A DNA stretch of 64,000 bases from Enterococcus hirae ATCC 9790 (GTDB lineage: Bacteria > Bacillota > Bacilli > Lactobacillales > Enterococcaceae). The notes under the pieces are model-generated. The model was not told the origin of the DNA. It saw only the letters and a list, made by a program, of their open reading frames with translations, and made no database searches. The translations under genes and the position numbers were made by a program. The stretch covers positions 1,358,301 to 1,422,300 of the forward strand of contig NC_018081.1 of assembly GCF_000271405.2 (NCBI RefSeq), given 5' to 3'. Below, in pieces: positions 25,997-35,340 of this stretch. Each line of letters opens with the position of its first letter. The first letter of the stretch is position 1.

Positions 25997-26884
25997 TTAT
26001 TCTGTTGAGTGGTAAGGACCCAAAGGATGTTGGACATAACCACTTTTGCATGTTTTATTTTTACTTGGCGGTGTTCCATACATTTTTGGTGTAACCCGTT
26101 GTAATTTTGGTTTATCACCTTCAATTTTTGGTTCTGCTAACCATTGGTATTCGCCTTCACCATCTAAGGCTTCGCCACTTGCCCAAGAGCCTTTACTACT
26201 TTCATCACCTTCTGAGAAATTATAAAAGTCATAGGCGATATCTTTTCGTTCGTTTTCACGATTGAACGTACTTGGTACAAGAATGGAGCCTTCATTTTCT
26301 TCCAATTCTTTCACGGCACTTGCCCATAAGTTTTGATGATAACTATCTCTTGCAAGCAAGACTGCCAGTAAATCTTTGACGCCACGGTCATCGATCATTT
26401 CATAGATACGAGCAACTTGTAACCGTCCTTGAGATTCAGCATTTAGATTGGCACGGAAATCAGCTAACAAGTTTCCACTTGCAACGATATAACCTCCACT
26501 CCAAGGGTTGCCAACACTATCAGCAGGGCGTGGTCCTAAGCCAGCGACAATTGCATGCTGAGGATTCATACCAGAGATGATTGCACCGATCGTAGGATCT
26601 TTTTTCATTGCTTCTTCTTGGTCTTCAACTGGCGCATCTTCTAATAATCGTGCGACCATCGTTGCTAACATTTCGACATGTCCAAGTTCTTCTGTTGCGA
26701 TATCCATTAACATGTCTTTATATTTTTCTTCTCCTCGGCAGCTCCAACCTTGAAACAAGTATTGCATTGCCACACTCATTTCTCCGTATTGTCCACCGAT
26801 AAGCTCTTGTAAATATTTTGCGATTAACGGATTCGGACGATCTGGTTTTGCTTCAAACTGTAATTCCTTTTGGTGTCTGAACAT
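25997..26884 (-). CDS. Manganese (non-heme) catalase
   Basis: This 295-residue dimanganese catalase breaks down hydrogen peroxide. The ligands of the Lactobacillus plantarum enzyme are conserved: Glu35, Glu66, His69 (TEELGH), Glu150 (NLNAES) and His183 (DSYHQN). It is about 30 residues longer than that enzyme at the C-terminus. ATG 26884 follows AGGAGG on the minus strand. It gives a normally heme-limited organism catalase activity without heme and depends on manganese, consistent with the efa transporter elsewhere in the window. Confidence 0.93.
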   Translation of the reverse strand: MFRHQKELQFEAKPDRPNPLIAKYLQELIGGQYGEMSVAMQYLFQGWSCRGEEKYKDMLMDIATEELGHVEMLATMVARLLEDAPVEDQEEAMKKDPTIGAIISGMNPQHAIVAGLGPRPADSVGNPWSGGYIVASGNLLADFRANLNAESQGRLQVARIYEMIDDRGVKDLLAVLLARDSYHQNLWASAVKELEENEGSILVPSTFNRENERKDIAYDFYNFSEGDESSKGSWASGEALDGEGEYQWLAEPKIEGDKPKLQRVTPKMYGTPPSKNKTCKSGYVQHPLGPYHSTE

Positions 26885-27054
26885 CAAAAATTCCTCCTAA
26901 TCTTTTATTAATACATTTACATTCTGCACTTTAAAATGAGAAAATACAAAGGAAATGCTTAGAAAAAATATAGTGGTAGATTTAATCTGATATATGAGTA
27001 GACACGCCTAATAAATTGTTATTTTCTGATTAAAATGATATCGTTATATTAAAA

Positions 27055-27068
27055 TGTTATCGGTTGCA
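27055..27068. promoter_or_regulatory. cre-like site upstream of the ABC sugar operon
   Basis: TGTTATCGGTTGCA fits TGNAANCGNTNNCA with a single mismatch. It lies about 45 bases before the binding-protein start, as expected for catabolite repression by CcpA. Confidence 0.5.
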
Positions 27069-27111
27069 AATGACAAAAGATAACCTTTTTATTAAAAAAC
27101 GGAGGGATAAA

Positions 27112-28437
27112 ATGAAAAAGTTGTTAGTTACTGGGGTGCTGGCAAGTACAGCATTATTTTTGTTGGGAGGTTGTGGTTCAAGTAGTGCAAAGTCAAACGC
27201 AGCTAGTTCATCTGAAAAAACAAGTGACGGGAAGAAAACTATTGATTTCTGGTCATTTTGGGGATCAGGAGCACGTAAAGAAGTGATCGAAGAGATCATT
27301 GACGAGTACAATCAATCACAAGATAAGATCCAAGTAAATTATAAATACCAACCGTGGGGGGATATTTGGACCAAATCATTGTCAGCGATTACAGCGGGGA
27401 ATGCACCAGACGTGATTGTTCAAGATATCAATTCAGTTGCTCAAAGAGCTGAAGCGCAACAGGCCACAAACTTATCTAAATATGTAGATGAAGAGACCTC
27501 AAAAGATTTTTATCCACAATTATGGGATACAGTGGAGTACAAAGGTGATCCCTATGCGATTCCGTTCAACACAGATACTCAAGTTATTTTTTATAATAAA
27601 AAATTATTTAAAGAAGCAGGAATCGCTGAAAAAGATTTACCAACTACATGGGATGAATTAGAAAAAAACGCCCATCAATTGGATAAAAAAGATAAAAAAG
27701 AATTCACACGAATTGGATTTTATCCTTTATGGAATTTAGGGGCAGATGTCTGGGCATTAAATGCAGATAATGGGACAAGCTGGTTTGATCAAGACGACAA
27801 AATCAAAATCGATACGAAGAATAAAGTTGAAGCATTAGAGTGGATCCAAGATTGGCAAGAATATTATGGGAAAGATACGATCAATAAATTAGAGGCAGAA
27901 TTTGGCTCAGGTGTTTCTGATCCATTCATCTCAGGTTTAGTCGCAATGCGTGCCCAAAATATCAATTATTATTCGAGCTTGATGGAAAATGCTCCAGAAG
28001 ATTTTGATTTTGGTGTCATTCCGCTTCCAGAAAAAGAAAAAGGTTCTGGTCATTGGTCATGGGGCGGCGGCTTTGTACTCGAAGTACCTTATGGGGCAAA
28101 AGATCCAGAAGCTTCTTATGACTTTATCAAGTACCTTTCTTCACCAGAAGTTCAAGAAAAATTTGGCGAAAAGAGTTTTGATATCATGGCAAGTAAAACA
28201 GCCAATGAGAACTTAGTGAAGAATGAACAGCTAAGTGACAAGGGACGAATGATCTATCAAATGGCTGATGAGAATTTCAAAAATACGGTCATTACACCTG
28301 TCCCATTAGCAGCACCAGATTATACGACACTAGTGAACGAACAAATCGATCAAATTCTCTTAGGAACAAAAACACCGAAAGAAGGTTTAGCTGATGCTCA
28401 AAAAGCGGTGGAGAATCTAGTAAAACAAAATAACTAA
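27112..28437 (+). CDS. Carbohydrate ABC transporter, binding lipoprotein
   Basis: This 441-residue cluster-B extracellular solute-binding protein is lipidated at the cysteine of LLGGC in the signal peptide (about residue 20). The KKTIDFWSFWGSG start of the mature domain and the conserved PDVIVQDINS, YAIPFNTDTQVIFYN and WGGGFVLEVP segments are typical for oligosaccharide binders. ATG 27112 follows GGAGGG. First gene of a four-gene operon with two permeases and a YesL-like protein. No ATPase is encoded here; such systems often share the MsmK ATPase. Substrate unknown. Confidence 0.9.
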   Translation: MKKLLVTGVLASTALFLLGGCGSSSAKSNAASSSEKTSDGKKTIDFWSFWGSGARKEVIEEIIDEYNQSQDKIQVNYKYQPWGDIWTKSLSAITAGNAPDVIVQDINSVAQRAEAQQATNLSKYVDEETSKDFYPQLWDTVEYKGDPYAIPFNTDTQVIFYNKKLFKEAGIAEKDLPTTWDELEKNAHQLDKKDKKEFTRIGFYPLWNLGADVWALNADNGTSWFDQDDKIKIDTKNKVEALEWIQDWQEYYGKDTINKLEAEFGSGVSDPFISGLVAMRAQNINYYSSLMENAPEDFDFGVIPLPEKEKGSGHWSWGGGFVLEVPYGAKDPEASYDFIKYLSSPEVQEKFGEKSFDIMASKTANENLVKNEQLSDKGRMIYQMADENFKNTVITPVPLAAPDYTTLVNEQIDQILLGTKTPKEGLADAQKAVENLVKQNN

Positions 28438-28477
28438 TCAACTGTTGACTAATTGAAAGAAAAAAGGAGGCAAGAAA

Positions 28478-29389
28478 ATGAAGCGTTTATCAATCCGAAA
28501 GAAAAAAGAGGCAAGATGGGCCTATTTATTTATCTCGCCTTTTATTATTGGCTTTGTCGTCTTTATGTTAGGGCCCATGCTTTTTTCTGTTATCGGAAGT
28601 TTCACTGATTATAATTTGACTTCTAAAATGAATTTCATTGGATTAGCTAATTTTAGACGGATGTTTCTACACGATGATCTTTTTTGGAAATCATTATACA
28701 ATACAGTGTATTTCGTCCTATTCAATGTTCCTTTAACCACAATGTTTAGCGTATTTCTAGCAACGATTTTAAACCAAAAGATCAGAGGTATCAGTATTTT
28801 CCGAACGATGTTTTATTTACCTGCAGTCCTATCTGGTGTTGCTGTTTATATTTTATGGATGCAGCTGCTTTCACCTTCTGCCGGGTTGATCAATACGTTT
28901 CTAGGTTGGTTCAATATTTCTGGACCAGCCTGGTTGTTTGATCCTAACTGGACAAAGCCAGCTTTGATTTTAATGAAAATCTGGAGTTCTGGCGGAGCAA
29001 TGTTGCTTTATTTAGCGACTTTGCAAAACGTTCCACGCTCTTTATACGAATCAGCAGCGATTGATGGTGCTGGCGTATGGGGGAAATTTAAAAATATCAC
29101 GTTGCCATTGATCACACCGATTATCTTTTACGATGTGATTACTTCAACGATTGGTTCTTTTCAAATTTTTCAAGAGGCTTATGTGATGACTAAAAATGGA
29201 ACAGGTGGACCAGCTAACTCTTTACTATTTTATAATCTTCACATGTGGAATAAAGCTTTTGTCGCATTCGACATGGGGTACGCAATGGCGATGTCAATGA
29301 TCCTATTTTTGATCGTGTTAGTATTGACTTTTATTAATTTGAAACTGGCACCTAGATGGGTCTATTACTCTGGAGGTGATGGCAAATGA
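28478..29389 (+). CDS. Carbohydrate ABC transporter permease (MalF type)
   Basis: This is a 303-residue inner-membrane subunit with six spans. The EAA loop ESAAIDGAGVWGKFKNITLPL, which contacts the ATPase, is intact (about residues 189-209). GGAGG precedes the ATG. Its stop overlaps the start of the next permease (ATGA at 29386-29389). It forms the pore together with the second permease. Confidence 0.92.
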   Translation: MKRLSIRKKKEARWAYLFISPFIIGFVVFMLGPMLFSVIGSFTDYNLTSKMNFIGLANFRRMFLHDDLFWKSLYNTVYFVLFNVPLTTMFSVFLATILNQKIRGISIFRTMFYLPAVLSGVAVYILWMQLLSPSAGLINTFLGWFNISGPAWLFDPNWTKPALILMKIWSSGGAMLLYLATLQNVPRSLYESAAIDGAGVWGKFKNITLPLITPIIFYDVITSTIGSFQIFQEAYVMTKNGTGGPANSLLFYNLHMWNKAFVAFDMGYAMAMSMILFLIVLVLTFINLKLAPRWVYYSGGDGK

Positions 29390-30239
29390 TGGAATATTTC
29401 AAAAGAACAAGTGTTAACCGCCAAACAAAAAAATCGTTAGTTATCTCCTCATGACGGCTATCGGGCTCGTATTGATCACACCATTATTGTGGATGGTATT
29501 TACTTCTTTAAAACCAATGGAAGAGATCGTACGTTATCCTCCAACTTTTTTTCCAGAAAAAATTGTTTGGCAAAACTATCTGGATACAATTACTGCTTTC
29601 CCCTTCTGGCGTTATGCAAGGAATACTTTATTGATCACAGTCTTAGTGGTATTTGGCAATGTTCTCTCGAATTCCTTCATTGCTTATGGGTTTGCGAAAT
29701 TAGATTTTCCAGGAAAAAAGCTAATGTTTGCTTTAGTCCTTTCTACGATGATGATTCCAGGTTTTGTGACCATGATCCCCCAATATGTTCTATTCTCAAA
29801 AATAGGCTGGGTAGGAACTTATTTACCATTGATCGTTCCATCATTCTTCGGCAATGCATTTAATATATTTTTGATGCGTCAATTTTATTTATCCATCAAT
29901 GATGAATTAATTGAAGCGGCAGAAATCGATGGAGCAAATCATTTCTATATTTGGAGCCGTCTGATGCTGCCGCTGACTAAACCAGCGTTAATCACGATTG
30001 CGATCAATTCATTCAATGCGGCTTGGAACGATTTTTTAGGGCCGTTATTATACATCCAAGATCAAGAGAAGTATACTTTACAGATTGGGTTGCAAGTTTT
30101 CCAAAATCAGGCGACGACTCAATGGAATTATTTGATGGCAGGAGCCACACTTGTTTTGATCCCAACGATTTTGATGTTCTTCTTTGCGCAACGTTACTTT
30201 ATTGAAGGAATGGATTTGACAGGAGGGTCAAAAGGCTAA
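29386..30239 (+). pseudogene. Carbohydrate ABC permease (MalG type) with N-terminal frameshift
   Basis: The natural start is ATG 29386, overlapping the preceding stop and preceded by GGAGG. That frame reads MMEYFKRTSVNRQTKKS and stops at TGA 29452. From 29451 another frame reads MTAIGLVLITPLLWMVFTSL through to 30239, with the EAA loop EAAEIDGANHFYIWSRLMLPL intact. Adding one A to the A7 run at 29427-29433 joins them as QTKKIVSYLLMTAIG, a normal start for this family. The 262-residue internal frame keeps all spans but has no ribosome site. Slippage on the A-tract, decay or sequencing error are all possible. Confidence 0.75.
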
Positions 30240-30854
30240 ATGAATAAAATTCATAGTGAAAAAATCAATCAGCATTTTTTGACAGTCATTGAATGGATTC
30301 CGTCATTGCTTATTTTGCAATTCTTATGGCTATTAACTAGCTTACCGCTGTTGACAATCGGCAGTGCTAGTCGTACGGTTATGTCTACCATTTATCACTA
30401 CCACAAAAACGAAGAGAAAAAGATCCATACGTTGTTTTGGCAAGAACTTCGTCATAATTTTTTGACCTATCGTAAGCAAGACCTCATAGTCAGTTTCTAT
30501 TTATTGCTTTTACTAATTGATAGTCGTATTTTTCTTTACTGGGGCGGAGCATGGGGATTGATATTGATGTATGCTTCGTTAAGTGTCCTTTTTTTAAGTA
30601 TCGTGATGGTTAGCTACCGTATGTTGCTCCAACTAGAGAGAGCAAACGAAGTCCCTCTTTTTACTGCTTTTATTTTATTTTTTTATCAATGGAAAAACGC
30701 TCTCTTACATTTAGGGGGAACACTGCTACTACTGCTTTTTTTATTCTTCCTGGGACCTATTTATGTGGTTTTAGTCGGAGGAAGTTCCTTGCTTTATTTA
30801 CAAACTTTTTTGTTTTTTGGACGGAAAGAAATAAAGAGCCCTTCAAAAGTTTAA
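30240..30854 (+). CDS. YesL-like membrane protein (DUF624)
   Basis: This 204-residue membrane protein with about five spans belongs to the YesL/DUF624 group, which regularly accompanies carbohydrate ABC transporters. The TSLPLLTIGSASRT segment near residues 34-47 is the conserved family core. It starts directly after the permease stop, with GGAGGG inside that gene. The molecular role of the family is not established. No glycosidase or regulator follows, so the operon looks incomplete. Confidence 0.8.
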   Translation: MNKIHSEKINQHFLTVIEWIPSLLILQFLWLLTSLPLLTIGSASRTVMSTIYHYHKNEEKKIHTLFWQELRHNFLTYRKQDLIVSFYLLLLLIDSRIFLYWGGAWGLILMYASLSVLFLSIVMVSYRMLLQLERANEVPLFTAFILFFYQWKNALLHLGGTLLLLLFLFFLGPIYVVLVGGSSLLYLQTFLFFGRKEIKSPSKV

Positions 30855-31030
30855 GAATAGTCAAAATATTTGCGATGAAAGAATCAACTACGTGACTAAA
30901 TATTGAGGAATAAACCCATCGTTTCAGATGTAAGGCGTATGGAGAGGGAAATAGTTGAAAATATGGTTACTTGTCACGTTCGGCCTTCTTTGTTATGGTT
31001 ATAGCAAGAAAGAAGTAGGAGGACAACAAG

Positions 31031-31705
31031 ATGGCAAAAATTATGGTTGTAGAAGATGAAGAAATCATCCGCCAACTCATCATGGAAGAACTGGAAAAGT
31101 GGCAGTTTGAAACGTTCGGTACCTCTGATTTTAATCAAGTATTTGCAGACTTTGAAAAAGAAGAACCTCAACTTGTTTTATTAGATATCAATCTTCCGGT
31201 CTTTGATGGCTACTACTGGTGTCAAAAAATTCGAGAAGTCTCCAAAGTGCCGATTATTTTCATCTCCAGTCGAAATACCAATATGGATATGATCATGGCG
31301 ATGAATATGGGCGCAGATGATTTTGTCACCAAGCCTTTTCAAATTGATGTGCTGATTGCCAAAATCAATGCTTTATTGCGACGTTCATACAATTATGGGG
31401 AACTGTCGAGTGAAGTCATGAGTCATAATGGGATCACGTTGAATGTTGATAATGGGAGTATGGAAATCAACGGTGAAATCATCGATTTAAGTAAGAACGA
31501 ATACCGATTATTATTTATCTTGATGAAGCAACATGGGAAAATCCTTAGCAGAGAAAAGTTATTGAGAGCATTATGGGATGATGAGCGGTTTGTTGATGAC
31601 AATACATTGACAGTCAATATCAATCGTTTACGTCGGAAAATCGAACAAGCAGGGATCAAAGGATATATCGAAACAAAAGTCGGGCAGGGCTATATTGTTC
31701 CCTGA
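31031..31705 (+). CDS. OmpR-family response regulator (BceR-like)
   Basis: This 224-residue regulator has a receiver domain (phospho-acceptor Asp52 in LLDINLP, the KPF switch lysine near residue 101) and an OmpR winged helix (about 130-222). The AMNMGADDFVTKPFQIDVLIAKI segment matches BceR/YxdJ regulators of antimicrobial-peptide responses. It is followed 17 bases later by its intramembrane-sensing kinase. In this family the partner is normally a BceAB-type ABC transporter, which is absent here. Confidence 0.9.
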   Translation: MAKIMVVEDEEIIRQLIMEELEKWQFETFGTSDFNQVFADFEKEEPQLVLLDINLPVFDGYYWCQKIREVSKVPIIFISSRNTNMDMIMAMNMGADDFVTKPFQIDVLIAKINALLRRSYNYGELSSEVMSHNGITLNVDNGSMEINGEIIDLSKNEYRLLFILMKQHGKILSREKLLRALWDDERFVDDNTLTVNINRLRRKIEQAGIKGYIETKVGQGYIVP

Positions 31706-31722
31706 AAGGATGAAAATAAATA

Positions 31723-32748
31723 ATGAATTTCTTTAAATACTTAAAGGATCAATGGTCGTTGCTCTTAGGCTGGCTCTTTTTTGTCTTGCTAACGATTTTT
31801 GTCATGTGGTTAGCACCTAATATTTTAGTCGACTGGACGATGGTTGGCTATCTGGCGCTTATTCAAGCCGTATTTTTGTTTTTTTATTTACTTGTCCGTT
31901 ATTTAAGTAAACGTCATTGGTGGGAAAAACTTGCCGATCTCAAACAAATATCTCCGCTACAAAGTTATTTGAGTGGCGGTCATACAGAAGAAGAAAAATT
32001 AGTCGAAGATTATATCAATCAATTGATCCGTGAGCACCAAGAAGTCATGCAAGAGGCGATTAGTAACCAACAGGATCAAAAAGATTACATTGATTCGTGG
32101 GTCCATGAAATCAAGGTGCCTTTAGCAGCCTCTGAACTCTTGGTGCGTTCGATTGAATTTGATATTGATGATCAAAAATATACCCTACTAGAAAACGAAC
32201 TAGCCAAAATCGATGAATATGTAGAACAAGTTCTTTATTATGCACGGTTGGATAGTTTTTCGAGAGATTATTTAATCCAAGAGTATGAATTAAAAAGCAT
32301 CATTCAGCCAGTGATTCGCAGTCAGGCGAATTACTTTATTCAAAAAAATCTTCGGTATGAGATTATTGGGGAAGATCAAAGAGTTTTAACAGATGCCAAG
32401 TGGGTAGCTTTTATATTCAAACAAATTTTGAGCAATGCGATTAAATATACACCTGACCATCGAGAAATCATCATTTCGATCGAAAAGAACCAACAAGGGA
32501 TCTCTTTAGCCATCAAAGACTCGGGCATCGGTATTCCTAAAGAAGACTTGTCGCGGATTTTTGACAAAGGATTCACAGGTTCTAATGGACGATTGAGTAA
32601 AACACATTCTACTGGTTTAGGGCTTTATTTGGCTAAATCCTTAGCTGAAAAACTTGGGATCCAACTACTTGCTGAATCAATTGTAGGAGAGGGAACAACG
32701 ATGACCCTGTTTTTTCCAATCTTAAATTTCTATAATGAGAAACGTTAG
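31723..32748 (+). CDS. Intramembrane-sensing histidine kinase (BceS-like)
   Basis: This 341-residue kinase has two closely spaced spans (about residues 12-31 and 40-60), almost no extracellular loop, the phosphorylated His128 in SWVHEIKVPLA and an intact HATPase domain (NAIKYTP, DSGIGIPKEDL, GLGLYLAKSL). Kinases of this design do not sense ligands directly; they are driven by a BceAB-type transporter, of which there is none in the window. It is co-transcribed with the regulator. Confidence 0.9.
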   Translation: MNFFKYLKDQWSLLLGWLFFVLLTIFVMWLAPNILVDWTMVGYLALIQAVFLFFYLLVRYLSKRHWWEKLADLKQISPLQSYLSGGHTEEEKLVEDYINQLIREHQEVMQEAISNQQDQKDYIDSWVHEIKVPLAASELLVRSIEFDIDDQKYTLLENELAKIDEYVEQVLYYARLDSFSRDYLIQEYELKSIIQPVIRSQANYFIQKNLRYEIIGEDQRVLTDAKWVAFIFKQILSNAIKYTPDHREIIISIEKNQQGISLAIKDSGIGIPKEDLSRIFDKGFTGSNGRLSKTHSTGLGLYLAKSLAEKLGIQLLAESIVGEGTTMTLFFPILNFYNEKR

Positions 32749-32781
32749 AAAATAGTTAGAATCGAAAAAAACTTCTTGTGT

Positions 32782-32795
32782 TGTGAACGTTTTCG
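32782..32795. promoter_or_regulatory. cre-like site upstream of the GRP sugar permease
   Basis: TGTGAACGTTTTCG resembles the CcpA consensus with two mismatches and lies about 42 bases before the permease start. The GRP permease is a sugar importer, which fits catabolite control. Confidence 0.35.
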
Positions 32796-32836
32796 CTGAT
32801 AAGTTTCATATCATGTGAAATAAAAGGAGATTAGTT

Positions 32837-33703
32837 ATGGAAATTTTAATAGCATTAATCCCTATGGTAGCATGGGGAAGTATTGGTTTAGTAAGCGGGA
32901 AAATTGGTGGCGATGCCAATCAACAGACATTAGGGATGACGATTGGTGCATTTATCTTTTCATTAGTTGTCTTTTTCATCGTTAGCCCAACAATCACACC
33001 ATGGATTTTCTTGATTGGATTCCTCTCTGGGTTAGCTTGGAGTGTTGGTCAAAACGGACAGTTCCATGGAATGAAATTTATGGGCGTTTCTGTTGGTTTG
33101 CCTTTATCGACTGGTTTTCAATTAATTTTGAATACGATTGCGGGAGCCGTTTTCTTTCATGAATGGACACAAACGAAAGATTATGTATACGGTATCCTAG
33201 CTTTAGCACTTCTTGTTAGCGGTGCCTATTTAACAGCACGCCAAGATGATGAAGGAAAAGTTGATACTGACAATAAAATGCTTGATTTTGGTAAAGGGTT
33301 TAGAGCATTGATCTATTCAACGATTGGTTATGGTGTTTATACGATCATTGTGAACTGGGCTAACTTGGATGCGATGTCAATCATCTTACCTCAAAGTATC
33401 GGAATGATCTTAGGTGCAAGTTTCTTTGCCTTTCGTAAAGTGAAAGTGGATCAATTTGTTTGGAAGAACATGATTTGTGGTTTGCTATGGGGAATTGGGA
33501 ACGTGTGCATGCTCTTAACTGTTAAATCACTTGGTTTAGCTGTTGGATTTTCATTATCACAGATGGGGATTATCATCTCAACTTTAGGTGGTATTTTCAT
33601 TTTGGGAGAAAAGAAAACGAAAAAAGAACTTGTTTACGTTATTGTCGGTTGCCTTTTAGTCATTTTAGGTGGTATCATTTTAGGGTATATGAAAACGGCT
33701 TAA
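32837..33703 (+). CDS. GRP-family glucose/ribose permease (GlcU/RbsU type)
   Basis: This 288-residue, ten-span permease of the drug/metabolite superfamily, sugar branch, imports glucose or ribose by proton symport. The N-terminal ALIPMVAWGSIGLVSGKIGG and FHGMKFMGVSVGLPLSTG segments are family signatures. AAAGGAG precedes the ATG. The gene stands alone, without ribokinase, so glucose versus ribose cannot be decided. Confidence 0.88.
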   Translation: MEILIALIPMVAWGSIGLVSGKIGGDANQQTLGMTIGAFIFSLVVFFIVSPTITPWIFLIGFLSGLAWSVGQNGQFHGMKFMGVSVGLPLSTGFQLILNTIAGAVFFHEWTQTKDYVYGILALALLVSGAYLTARQDDEGKVDTDNKMLDFGKGFRALIYSTIGYGVYTIIVNWANLDAMSIILPQSIGMILGASFFAFRKVKVDQFVWKNMICGLLWGIGNVCMLLTVKSLGLAVGFSLSQMGIIISTLGGIFILGEKKTKKELVYVIVGCLLVILGGIILGYMKTA

Positions 33704-33739
33704 TGGCCGTTTTCCAACCTAAAATAGGGAGGTACTGCC

Positions 33740-35119
33740 ATGGATTTGTTTCGTAAGAAAGAAATCAATCTCAACCACACAAGTGGGATGAAGAAAGATC
33801 TGAAAACGTCCGATTTAATTATGCTTGGAATTGGCGCAATTATCGGCACAGGAATATTTGTAGTGACAGGGGTTGCGGCCAATCAAAATGCGGGTCCAGC
33901 ACTGTCACTTTCATTCGTTTTAGCTGCAATCGTTGTCATTTTATCGGGGTTAAGCTTTGCTGAGTTTGCCTCACGTGTGCCAGTCATTGGTGGCCCGTAT
34001 GCGTATCTTTATGTTGTTTTTGGTGAATTTGCCGCCTGGTTAACAGGTTGGTTGTTGATTGGCGAATTTCTATTAGCAGTTTCGTCGGTTGCTTCCGGCT
34101 GGTCTGGTTATGTTCAAGGGTTCTTGGAAGGTTTTGGAGTCCATTTGCCACAAGCCTTGACCAGTGGTTATAATCCTGACAATGGCACCTATGTCGATTT
34201 GATCGCAGTGTTCGTTGTCATATTTGTGACATACATCGTTTCTTTAGAAGCCAAAAAAGCATTAAGATTGAATAATATCATGGTTTTTGTGAAATTCGGT
34301 ATTATTGCATTATTTATCGTTGTAGGGATTTTCTTTGTAAAACCTGAAAACTGGCAACCATTTACACCATTTGGTTTTTCAGGCGTTTTAGATGGAGCAT
34401 CTCTAGTCTTCTTCGCTTTCTTGGGATTTGATTCAGTTGCAATGGCAGCCGAAGAAGTGAAAGAGCCACAAAAAGACGTTCCTCGAGGGATCATTGGTTC
34501 GATCTTGATTGCCACAGCTTTATACATCGTAGTTACCTTGATTTTAACGGGGATTGTTCCGTTTACTGAATTAGGGGTCAGTGACCCAGTTGCCTTTGCG
34601 ATGCGTTACGTTGGTCATGGAACAATCGGAGCTGTGATTGCAGTCGGTGCCATTTTGACGCTCTTGACCGTAACGATTTCTATGATGTATTCGCTAGCTC
34701 GGTTATTGTTTGCTGTAAGTAAAGACGGTCTTTTACCTAAATTTATGACAGAGATCGATGAAAAGCATCGGACGCCTAGAAAGGCGACTTTTGTAGCTGG
34801 GGTAGCGGCTTTATTTTTCGCTGGTTTCTTCCCATTGAATATTCTCGCTGAACTAACAAACATCATGGCGTTGACCTATTTGATGTTAGTCAGCTTAGGA
34901 TTACTTAAACTAAGAAAAATGTTTGGTAAACCAAAAGCCGGTGAATTTAAAGTGCCATTTGTACCGATATTACCGATTATATCTATCGGTACATGCTTGG
35001 TATTGATGCTTCGTTTACAACCAGTCACATGGATCGTCTTCGGTATCGTGACGGCGATTGGATTAGTGATTTACTTTGGTTATGGGTACCAACATAGTAA
35101 AATGAATCAACAAAATTGA
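33740..35119 (+). CDS. APC-family amino acid permease (YfnA/CAT type)
   Basis: This 459-residue, 12-span amino acid importer resembles the cationic amino acid transporter branch. The conserved LIMLGIGAIIGTGIFVVTG start, PVIGGPYAYLYVVFGE and FLGFDSVAMAAEEVKEPQKDVPRGI are visible. GGGAGG lies before the ATG, 36 bases downstream of the GRP permease. Substrate not determined. Confidence 0.9.
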   Translation: MDLFRKKEINLNHTSGMKKDLKTSDLIMLGIGAIIGTGIFVVTGVAANQNAGPALSLSFVLAAIVVILSGLSFAEFASRVPVIGGPYAYLYVVFGEFAAWLTGWLLIGEFLLAVSSVASGWSGYVQGFLEGFGVHLPQALTSGYNPDNGTYVDLIAVFVVIFVTYIVSLEAKKALRLNNIMVFVKFGIIALFIVVGIFFVKPENWQPFTPFGFSGVLDGASLVFFAFLGFDSVAMAAEEVKEPQKDVPRGIIGSILIATALYIVVTLILTGIVPFTELGVSDPVAFAMRYVGHGTIGAVIAVGAILTLLTVTISMMYSLARLLFAVSKDGLLPKFMTEIDEKHRTPRKATFVAGVAALFFAGFFPLNILAELTNIMALTYLMLVSLGLLKLRKMFGKPKAGEFKVPFVPILPIISIGTCLVLMLRLQPVTWIVFGIVTAIGLVIYFGYGYQHSKMNQQN

Positions 35120-35272
35120 TGCTTCGTTCTATTCGATTAACCTAAGCTTAAAATAGTTAAAATATCTTTGATAAGACGAGTGTAAGACATCTTGAGTCCT
35201 TCGATGAATTGGTTAGCCAAATTCATTTTGAAGGATTTCGGGGTGTCTTTTCTATCCTTTTAAAGCATAAAA

Positions 35273-35301
35273 AAGATGTTGGCGAATTTCACCAACATCA
35301 A
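35273..35301 (-). terminator. Terminator of telA
   Basis: GATGTTGG (35275-35282) and CCAACATC (35292-35299) form a stem that on the minus strand is followed by TTTTTTATG. Confidence 0.8.
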
Positions 35302-35340
35302 AAATCTAGAGCTTTTTTGATTGATCCATATAGATCATTC

